From Anniella stebbinsi (Eukaryota > Chordata > Lepidosauria > Squamata > Anniellidae), in assembly GCA_029215795.1 (NCBI GenBank), contig JARDYH010000004.1, forward strand, positions 220,403,517-220,467,516: a DNA stretch of 64,000 nucleotides, in the 5' to 3' direction. A program made the translations under genes and the position numbers. Below are positions 56,522 through 64,000 of the stretch, in pieces; the stretch's first letter is position 1; each line of letters starts with the position of its first letter. The notes below the pieces were generated by a model that ran no database searches, was not told the DNA's origin, and worked only from the letters and a program-made list of their open reading frames with translations.

Positions 56522-56900
56522 GGATTATAGAAACATAGGAAACTGCCTTATCCTAAGTCAGACCATCGTTCCTTCTAGCTCAGTACTGTCTATATCAGGG
56601 GTACGCAACTTCAGAGGGTCTTGGGGGACAATTTCTGATCCCTGGAACCCAATGGGGCCACACACTCCATGCCTCTGAATTGCGGCTGCCACTGCAATTC
56701 AACGGCAATGTGGTGGCGGCTTGAGAGGTGACGGCCATAAAAATGGCCAGGGGGCGCATCTCCCCCCCCCCCCCCCCTTCCTGGTCTATACTGAATGGCA
56801 GTGGTTCTCCAGGGCTTTAGGCAAGGACTTTTCCCATCCCTAACTCAACTTGCCAAGGTTTTGTATGTAAAGCCTTTGCTCTACCACAGAGCTATCCCAT
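56522..56900 (-). mobile_element. tRNA-derived SINE, reverse, decayed
   Basis: Reads AACTGCCTTATCCTAAGTCA at one end and CTTTGCTCTACCACAGAGCT at the other, the latter being the complement of an A-box region. It is interrupted by about 170 bp of unrelated sequence with a poly-C run. Confidence 0.55.
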
Positions 56901-57059
56901 GCGCTCCATCAAATGATACTGATTGACAGTAGATTCAGTAGATGGAGACTATTTCTTCATAATTAATTTAATGCAACCCTCTTCCACAAGGTGTAATGCT
57001 GACCTCAGCTGGCTTTAAAAAGGGGATTAAACAAATTCATTGAGGGGAAGCCTATAGAT

Positions 57060-57610
57060 AACTACCACACCTTCTATGCAGGACTTCCCTTGAAGAGTGT
57101 TCAAAAACTGCAGCGGATACTGTTGCCAGATTGCTTTCTGGTGTGTGTTTTATGCACATCAACTTCACTGGTTTCCAATTTGTTTCTGGGCCCAATTCAA
57201 GGTGCTAGTTCTTACCTGTACAGCCCTGAGCAGTCCCTCCTCCCTTCAGAACCTACCCATACTTTACAATATTCTTCAGAGGCCCTGTTGTGTGCCCCAT
57301 GGCGGCTTAAGTTGTTGGGAATGCAGGACAGGCCCATCTCTGGGGCAGCACCCGACTTGTGGAATTCCCACCTTAGGCAAGTAAGACTGACCCTATCTTT
57401 GCTCACTTTTAGGCCAGCGGTGAAGATGGTTTGTTCCATGGGCTTTTAATGGCTTTTAATACTGGGGTTGATTTTGTGCTCTGAAGTTTTAATGATAGCT
57501 TTGCTGTCAGTTGGGTTGGTTTTCTTGAATTTGTTGCAACGTTCTTTTCTTTTTGTACACTGCTTTGGGGGCCCTGTTCGGGATGAAAGGTGGGTTATTA
57601 ATGTTTTAAT
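57060..57610 (+). mobile_element. L2-clade LINE 3' remnant
   Basis: Degenerate RT C-terminus across two frames (LHWFPICFWAQFKVLVLT, then ISGAAPDLWNS) followed by a tail with TTTTGTACACTGCTTTGGGG and GGTGGGTTATTAATG. Older than the copy at 35520. Confidence 0.65.
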
Positions 57611-58046
57611 AACAAAAAAAGACTATTACCTAAGGTGGCTAAATAGAACCTTCAGGCTCAGAGGCAGTGGATGTCACTGAATACCACTAGTGGGAATGTA
57701 ACAGTGGGAGAGGATTGATGCTTCATGTCCTGTTTGTGAGTTTCCTTGAAGCATCTGGTTGGTCACTATGGGAAAAGGGATATTGCATTAGGTGACCTCT
57801 GATCTGATTCAGCAGAATCCCTTTTAATGTTCTTAAGTAGCTGCTATCTAAGTGGCTCCCCCCCTCCCCCCCGTGCTGCTGTGGGTAGTGTTGAAAAAGC
57901 CCTGAGGCCACATGGGAGAAATATTGTGGACTTAAGCTTAACCCCACCACCACCGCCACAAACAGACAAACATGAAAGAGACATTCCAGCTTTCTCAGCA
58001 CAGTTTTCTTCGATGCGGTGCTAATGCAATCAATGTTTATTTCTAG

Positions 58047-58201
58047 GAAGTAGAAACTGAGCAATACTTCACCCTCTTTCTGCCAGCATTAAAAGACCGT
58101 GGATACGATGGATTTTTTTCTCCAAAGTCACGTGCCAAAATCATGTCTGAGCAGGAGCGAAAGCATGTGGATGGTTGTGCAATATTCTTCAAAACAGAAA
58201 A
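58047..58201 (+). CDS. CNOT6L: CNOT6L exon 8 (nuclease domain)
   Basis: 155 nt, residues 235-285. It opens with Glu235 of SLQ|EVETEQYF, the catalytic metal-binding glutamate equivalent to human Glu240. It continues FLPALKDRGYDGFFSPKSRA and HVDGCAIFFKTEK. The acceptor TTTCTAG ends at 58046 and the donor AA|GTAAGA begins at 58202. Confidence 0.95.
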
Positions 58202-58458
58202 GTAAGACCTTTTCGCTAATGTGTCTGAAGTAGAGCTTGAAACAAAACAGTGGTGTCTTAATGATAGTTCATAAACCTGCGTTGGTTCTTACACAGTTGT
58301 GGTGTCCATGGAATTGGTATACGTATTTTAAAAAATGGGGAAGGGATGTCTTTTTATTCCTGGCTTTCCGGTAGTCATTTTTATTCCTGTGTGTTTGTTT
58401 TAAAATAGAGGATACTTTTTATATAGATCTTGACTCTGATGTTGGGTGTGTGTTTCAG

Positions 58459-58610
58459 GTTCACACTGGTGCAAAAGCACACAGTGGAGTTCAACCAAGT
58501 GGCAATGGCAAACTCTGAAGGATCAGAAGCGATGCTGAATAGAGTGATGACGAAGGACAACATTGGAGTTGCAGTAGTGTTAGAGGTGCATAAGGAACTG
58601 TTTGGGACAG
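58459..58610 (+). CDS. CNOT6L: CNOT6L exon 9 (nuclease domain)
   Basis: 152 nt, residues 286-336, encoding FTLVQKHTVEFNQVAMANSE, GSEAMLNRVMTKDNIGVAVV and LEVHKELFG. The acceptor GTTTCAG ends at 58458 and the donor ACAG|GTGGGT begins at 58611. Intron 8 between exons 8 and 9 is only 257 bp. Confidence 0.95.
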
Positions 58611-59045
58611 GTGGGTGCACCATGCATTTCAAACTGAAAAGTGTAAAGACAGCACAAGACCTGCTGGGTTTTTAAAAGGGGAATTTTCCCGTATAGCCAA
58701 AACACCACTTAGTATACGTTCAGCGGATTCAAAACAATATCAGCTCAGTGGACGGCAACTTCCAAAGCACAAATCGTTCTGCAATATCGCCCTCCTCAGG
58801 ATTCTTCTTGGGGGCTGAAGTAGGAAACATGGGACACTTTCCTTGTATTGGGAATGTAGGTAAGGCAGGAGAATTGGGATTAGGGAGGGGGGTGCTTCGC
58901 CCTCCCCGCCCCAACCAATTCAGAGGGCCACCCAAGCCATTTTGAATTGGTGTGGGGCTTTTTGTCAGCCAGGATCCAAAACGGGAAGCCTGATTAAGGA
59001 GGAAAGAGCTAGGGAGGGGGGCACTGCCAGGAGAGAATTGGTGGA

Positions 59046-59050
<5 letters not shown>

Positions 59051-59082
<32 letters not shown>
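59051..59082. repeat. (TG)n microsatellite
   Basis: Sixteen uninterrupted TG units. Confidence 0.95.
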
Positions 59083-59084
<2 letters not shown>

Positions 59085-59179
59085 GCACCCTTCCTTTCCT
59101 GGGGGCTGTCTTCACGTCACCGAGTTGGTGCCACCTTCCTCCCAAACCCTGAGGTTTCACTCAGTTTGGTGGCGTTGAG

Positions 59180-59510
59180 TAATCTTGACACCTAAGGAGG
59201 GAGCACAGGGTTTCCAGCTGCCATCTGGGTACCGGAGCTGGCCTCCTGTCTTCCCGGTGGAAGACAACCAATCGCCAGTCACCTTTCACTAGGGATGGGC
59301 CCCAGAGCGACGTCAGATGGCAGAAGAGTTGTACTAACCTTGCTCCCATTGAAAAAGTCGGGGTAAATCCCGACTTTTTCAGTGCGCAGCTTCGCAGGAA
59401 AGCCCCTCGGTGGCTGCAAAGCTGCATCTGCATCATATAACTGACACAGCGTAGATTTGCAGCCACAGCGGGGCTTTCCCTGCATATAGACAGCCCCCTG
59501 TACGATTTAA
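59180..59510. repeat. Multi-hairpin foldback element, copy 3
   Basis: A perfect 12-bp stem, GAAAAAGTCGGG, occupies 59351-59362/59369-59380 with a 6-nt loop. A larger imperfect stem pairs GAAAGCCCCTCGGTGGCTGC (from 59398) with the complement of TTTGCAGCCACAGCGGGGCT. The loop holds GCATCATATAACTGACACAG. Shares its blocks with 34800-35290 and partly 15350-15420. Confidence 0.6.
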
Positions 59511-59674
59511 AAAGCCTTGTTGAGAGAACATCTAGTTCTGCACTTAATATTACTTGCTTAAAGTTCAATGACAAGTTTTAAACACCGCCTTTTAATAATA
59601 TAGTTCTATTCCGTGTTTAAAGGATGTAAGGGAGTGGGTGAGCTTGGGCACAGGCACTAAGGTTACATAACTAC

Positions 59675-60050
59675 TAGATGGCTACATTTGGACGATTACA
59701 GTGGGGGAAGAAGCCATGGTGGCTGCTCTCTCCGCCCCCACGCATGCTGCTCCCGTGACCACCATTTGCATTATTCCCTGTGTTGTGGTGCGGGTTGACA
59801 TATCATCTGAAACGGCCGCACAGTGCAGTGCGGGGCTTCATACCCACCCTAAAACCTCTACTGCACATCGTGGGTTGTAGGGTGGGTACAATGCCCCTCC
59901 CCCCCCACTGCACTGTGTGCCAGGTTCGGACGACACGCCAATCCGCACTGCAGTGGTGGGAATAATGCATATGGCGGTCGCTGGGGCAGGGGAAGCGACC
60001 ACAATGGCTTCTTGCCCTCCTTGCAGTCGTCGAAACCAAGTCCAATGTCT
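59675..60050. mobile_element. Palindromic DNA-element copy
   Basis: Contains CATTTGGACGATTACAGTGG on the left, an inner GGTTCGGACGACACGCCAAT and GCAGTCGTCGAAACCAAGT on the right, with a GCCCCTCCCCCCCCACTGCA centre. The GGACGACAC core links it to the common family. Confidence 0.45.
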
Positions 60051-60566
60051 TCACTGTGCTCTTTGAGCATATGAAGCTGTTGGTCCATCTACGGCAGTTC
60101 TGTTTGCGCTGGCTTTCAGTAGCTCTCCAGCAGGGGTCTTTCCCAGCCATGCTTTCCTAATATCTTTTCTACTGGAAATGCTGGGGTTTTAGCCACATAG
60201 AGGTGCCAATTCATACAGATAGTACTACTGCATGATCCCACAGTCGAGCTGCAAGCGTAGTGCGAACCATGCACATTCCAGAGGTGAATATGTGGGACCT
60301 GCTAAAAAAGGCAAGACTGAAGGAACAGAATTCATATGATAGTCGTGGCAATATTTCAAGCCCCCTCCATGGAAATTGGGGTGGTTGTAGGCATACTAGA
60401 GAAGTGGGTTCATTCCAAATGATGTCTCTGTGTATCATGTCCAGGCTGTGAGCCTAGCAGCGCATGCTCAATAAAGAAAATTATGCACCAAAGGAAATAA
60501 AATGCCTTTCCGTTGTTTCTGTATTGGGGGGAATTTGGAGTTTTAACTGTTATACCTTGACTTTAG

Positions 60567-60794
60567 GTATGAAACCACTTCATACGGTGGACAACCAGCT
60601 GCTTATTGTAGCAAATGCCCATATGCATTGGGATCCTGAATATTCAGATGTAAAACTTGTCCAGACTATGATGTTTGTCTCAGAACTGAAAAGTATCCTT
60701 GACAAAGCATCTGGCAGGCCTGGAAGCCCGACAGCAGATACAAATTCCATCCCGCTGGTACTGTGTGCAGATCTCAACTCACTGCCTGATTCAG
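60567..60794 (+). CDS. CNOT6L: CNOT6L exon 10 (catalytic core)
   Basis: 228 nt, residues 337-412. VANAHMHWDPEYSDVKL provides His355 and Pro360, equivalent to human His360 and Pro365. PLVLCADLNSLPDS provides Asp405 and Asn407, equivalent to Asp410 and Asn412. Between them lies a variable linker with RPGSPTAD. The acceptor CTTTAG ends at 60566 and the donor TTCAG|GTATTT begins at 60795. Confidence 0.96.
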
Positions 60795-61432
60795 GTATTT
60801 AGAAGTGTTTGTTTCGACTTCAGATTTGATATTCTGTCTTTATTTGTTAAAAATATCTTGGGTCACCTTTGGAGCAGGAACACCCTGTATATCTTCTTTG
60901 CACTCCAGCGGCTGATTCTCTAAATGATAGAGCATCTCTTAATGAATTAGGCAGTAATGACTCCCTTTACTTTGGACATTTTAAAAGAGAGGAGTGTGTA
61001 ATATAGATGGTTAAAATTGCCGGCTGAGCGTCAAATGCCTCCTTTTGCCAAAAGCTTTTCTGTAGAAATGTATGCTATTTGACAGTTTGGAAAATAGGAT
61101 TCTTGAGGTAGAAAAAGTACAGAAGGAATTGGATATTTGCAACTCTGGACTTGAGAATAAAATTAATATACAGGAGGTGTCAACAAGTTAAAGGCAGTCC
61201 AATTTAACAAGACAGCTTAATAATTTTATTAGGGAATGGCCTAGTAGAGTAGAATTTTTGGGGGGTAAATATATTGAGGAATGACCAACTGTAATTCTCT
61301 GAGTGCTGATCACTGAACAAACTAAAACTAAAAAGCATCTTGGCTTAAGCCAAAATTATCCTAGAGTGCTAAACTGATCACAGGAGGAAATGTAGGCTGC
61401 AGTTGAACCAATTCATGTGTAATGTGATGTAG

Positions 61433-62244
61433 GTCCCCTCCACAAGGATTTGCTTTTGCGCCCGGTTAGGAGATTATGCACACTATCCCTGAAGCGCCTT
61501 TACGCCTAATACCTTTGCACGAGAGGCGGCAACAAAAGGCGCTTCCCTCCCCTTCCCTCCCCGCCGCTCCCCAGCTGGCTGGCTGGTAGGCTGTGGGCAG
61601 CAGGCGAGCGATCCTCTTCCTCCTCGCCTTCCTTTACCCCCTCTTCTTCCTCCTCCTCCTCCCGCCGCCCCCCCCCCCCGCGGGCGGGTGGTCTCTCTTC
61701 CCTCCTTCGCCGCGGCCAGGCAGCCCCCTCCTCATGCTGCTCCGGCGAGCGGAAGGGACAGCCGGCGGGCGGAGGGTAGTCGCCCGCCTTCCCCACGTGT
61801 CTCCCCAGCTTCAGTTCGGCAGCTCGAGCCCGCCGCAACTTTTGACAGCGGCGGCGGCGGCAGCTGTCAAAAGGCGCTTCCCTCCCCTCCTCTTCCCTCT
61901 GGCTGGCTGGCAGGCTGTGGAGAAGGGGGTGAGATCTGACAATAGAGGGAGGAGGAGGAGCCGCCTCCGTGGGCATCAGCCTTTTCCTTCCGCTCACCGG
62001 AGCAGCAGCCCCCTCCCATCAAAATGCGCTTTAATGGACGGAGCAAAAAAACCTCGCTATTTAACGCGCATTCGATAACGCGCACAATCGGGGAGATAAC
62101 GCGCCTCTACGCCCCATTTGCGCTCCGCTGGTGTAGAGGTAATTTTTTAATGAGACTTGAAAGAGCTTTAAATCGCTCTTGTTGTAGAGGTAATTTTTTT
62201 AATGCACCTTGAAAGAGCTTTAAATCGCTCTTGTAGAGGCAGCC
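61433..62244 (+). mobile_element. CpG-rich CCTCTACAAG foldback element, copy 7, with passenger
   Basis: Begins GTCCCCTCCACAAGGATTTG and ends CTCTTGTAGAGGCAGCC. A perfect 4-bp repeat GTAG lies at 61429-61432 and 62245-62248. The middle (about 61530-62020) is a GC-rich segment absent from all other copies. The 3' end is duplicated in tandem (GTAGAGGTAATTTTTT at 62133 and 62185). Confidence 0.8.
61530..62020. other. GC-rich passenger segment inside copy 7
   Basis: Contains two copies of an AAAAGGCGCTTCCCTCCCCT...CTGGCTGGCTGG block (61540 and 61869) and a TTTTGACAGC...GCTGTCAAAA inverted pair around a (GGC)n run near 61840-61870. Frames of up to 163 codons on both strands are compositional. Confidence 0.6.
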
Positions 62245-63018
62245 GTAGGCAAAGAGCACCAAGTCAGCCAGGGATTTCACAAGAAAAGAAATTAAAGGGG
62301 ACCAACTGCATTGAACTTTCTTGATTGTACAAATGCATTGAGCTGTTTTGAGACAGACAGCCCAGTCCTGTACACATTTATTTGGAAGTAAATCCCGCTA
62401 CATTGAATGAGGTCTGCTCTCCTATAGATGTGCGTAGTATTGTAGCCTTACAGTTCAGTCCTGCACATGTGTACTCAGATGTCTGGCTTCTCAAAGTTAA
62501 ATCTCTCTGGACTTGCCTGAAGTAACTCTGTGGATGCCAGCCTAGTACACTAACAGCTGGAGGGGGAAAGTGTGCGGGTGGGTTGAGGTGAGTGCACACG
62601 CCCATGCTCTCCGTTAAACCAGTATCATTTTCCATTAAGTTGTTTGCCCAGGGCAACTGCTAAATGGTAAATTACAATATGCACTGTAACATTAAGCAAA
62701 TATATATAATTTCCCTTCAAATTGCAGGTACTGTGAGGTCAACCAATGGTGTTTAAATACCACTGCTGATGTTATTTCTCTAACTAGCAAATAGCTTTAT
62801 TTCCCACTTCAGCAGGTGGTAATAACTACTTTGGTGGCATTTCTTCCTTGCTTGACAAGTAAAATATTTGCAGTGTTTATTCCCTTGCTGCCTGTATTAT
62901 CCATTGTGCAAATAGAGCTTTAGGGTTGAGTTCACGTTAAACTAAAGACCAGCATGTGGTGCAAACTCAGCATTGACATTAAGCAACAACAAATTAGCTG
63001 TTTTGTGTCACACAACAG

Positions 63019-63221
63019 GTGTTGTGGAATACTTAAGCAATGGAATAGTAGCCGACAACCATAAAGACTTCAAGGAGTTGCGGTATAATGAGTGTCTCAT
63101 GAACTTCAGCGGCAATGGGAAGAACAGGGCTTCTGAAGGAAGAATCACTCACGGCTTCCAGCTCAAGAGCGCCTATGAAAACAACTTGATGCCTTATACG
63201 AATTACACCTTTGATTTCAAA
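63019..63221 (+). CDS. CNOT6L: CNOT6L exon 11
   Basis: 203 nt, residues 413-480, encoding VVEYLSNGIVADNHKDFKEL, NECLMNFSGNGKNRASEGRI and YENNLMPYTNYTFDFK. The acceptor CAACAG ends at 63018 and the donor CAAA|GTAAGT begins at 63222. The remaining exon (GVIDYIF onward, with the last catalytic Asp and His) is outside the window, so the gene is cut by the right edge. The 480 codons here plus about 70 give the normal family length. Confidence 0.95.
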
Positions 63222-63284
63222 GTAAGTCGTGATCTGGCAGAAATGATGTAAATGGGGTTGTAAATAGGAAGGGTGCGTACAGGT

Positions 63285-63765
63285 TATGCTAAATCTGGAG
63301 TGTGTTCAGAGGAGGGCAACGCGGATGATCAGGGGTCTGGAAACAAAGCCCTATGAGGAGAAATTGAAAAAACTGGGCATGTTCAGCCAGGAGAAGAGAA
63401 GACTGAGGGGAGACATGATAGCACTCTTCAAATACTTGAAAAGTTGTCACACGGAAGAGGGCCAGAATCTTTTCTCGATCATCCCAGAGTGCCGGACACG
63501 GAACAATGAGCTCAATTTACAGGAAGCCAGATTCCGGCTGGACATCAGGAAAAACTTCCTGACTGTTAGAGCAATACGACAATGGAACCAATGACCTAGC
63601 GAGGTTGTGGGCTCTCCCATATTAGAGGCCTTCATGAAGCAGTTGGACAGCCATCTGTCAGGGATGCTCTGAGGTGGATTCCTGCATTGATCAGGAGGTT
63701 GGACTCGCTGGCCTTATAGGCCCCTTCCAACTCTACTATTCTGTGATTCTATGAAATTCTTTCCT
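63285..63765 (+). mobile_element. CR1 LINE, 5'-truncated 3' end
   Basis: The frame 63286-63594 encodes [40 protein letters not shown] and ARFRLDIRKNFLTVRAIRQW, the CR1 ORF2 end, uninterrupted. The tail ends CCAACTCTACTATTCTGTGA followed by TTCTATGA. It lies 64 bp after exon 11. Confidence 0.9.
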
Positions 63766-64000
63766 CGTTTCATATATTGTTAGGCATCTTTTGTTTTGTT
63801 ATATGCTCAATGACGGAATCGGATTTTTTTAAGGAATGTTTGAGATTTTGCACCAGTAGCCAACGCCATTAGCGTGGGGTTGGGAAGGCTGGGCACTGGA
63901 TTTCAGCAGCAAATCACTATTTATTTATTTATTTTTGCTGCTGCTGCATTAGGAGCCACATTCATGCTGCACGTTGCCCACCACAGTTCTAGGTGCTGAG
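63766..64000 (+). other. CNOT6L: Start of CNOT6L intron 11
   Basis: Contains a short (TTTA)n run near 63920-63935; otherwise unassigned. The last exon has not been reached. Confidence 0.6.

Larger units (their letters stand above)
55785..58046 (+). other. CNOT6L: CNOT6L intron 7 (repeats)
   Basis: 2.3 kb with a SINE copy (56522-56900) and an L2 remnant (57060-57610). Poly-C tracts occur at 56013-56022 and 56762-56777. Confidence 0.7.
58611..60566 (+). other. CNOT6L: CNOT6L intron 9 (repeats)
   Basis: 2.0 kb containing a (TG)n microsatellite at 59051-59082, a multi-hairpin element (59180-59510) and a palindromic element (59675-60050). Confidence 0.7.
60795..63018 (+). other. CNOT6L: CNOT6L intron 10
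   Basis: 2.2 kb. CpG-rich foldback copy 7 with its GC-rich passenger (61433-62244) occupies over a third; the remainder is unassigned AT-rich DNA. Confidence 0.75.

Noticed and set aside
61506..62078. Open frames of 161-163 codons in the GC-rich passenger
   Set aside because: Low-complexity products (Glu/Gly or Pro/Leu runs) on both strands; compositional.

Overview
The window is nuclear DNA from a vertebrate, most likely a lepidosaur (squamate) reptile. It carries split exons with canonical GT-AG junctions, CR1 and L2 LINE remnants, a tRNA-derived SINE of sauropsid type, many palindromic DNA transposons and a vertebrate-type DIRS retrotransposon. No bacterial or organellar gene organisation is present. 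The species cannot be named from this sequence alone.

The only clearly functional host gene is CNOT6L, a catalytic CCR4-type deadenylase subunit of the CCR4-NOT complex, on the + strand. A CpG-rich promoter and 5' UTR exon lie at about 12.47-13.72 kb. A 27 kb first intron follows. Ten coding exons run from 40265 to 63221 and encode 480 codons with every phase consistent. The last exon, about 70 residues with the remaining catalytic Asp and His, lies beyond the right edge. On the opposite strand, at 1.9 kb and again at 3.3 kb, a CpG-rich segment holds a short ATG-to-donor reading frame that could be the first exon of MRPL1, the expected divergent neighbour. This call is tentative.

The rest is repeats. 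(1) Positions 953-3606 are a nearly perfect 1327-bp tandem duplication whose junction is a hybrid of two hAT-like elements. Mismatched target duplications and diagnostic bases place the crossover within 42 bp. (2) Intron 5 of CNOT6L holds a 6.0-kb full-length DIRS element (46410-52413). Its gag-like, RT/RNase H/methyltransferase-like and tyrosine recombinase frames are open, it has inverted termini with a right-end extension, and it has an internal complementary region matching a circle junction. A truncated DIRS copy (32.4-33.3 kb) and an 83-bp relic of just the two DIRS ends (29.1 kb) also occur. (3) Seven copies of a CpG-rich foldback element with CCTCTACAAG termini and 4-bp target duplications are scattered through the window, one carrying a GC-rich passenger. 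(4) A large family of palindromic elements begins with GGCTGAATTCGGACGACAC-like termini, several nested in each other. (5) Three members of a multi-hairpin foldback family are present.

Only CNOT6L can be assigned a host function. The repeats make up most of its intron length, and the DIRS copy looks the most likely to have been recently active.
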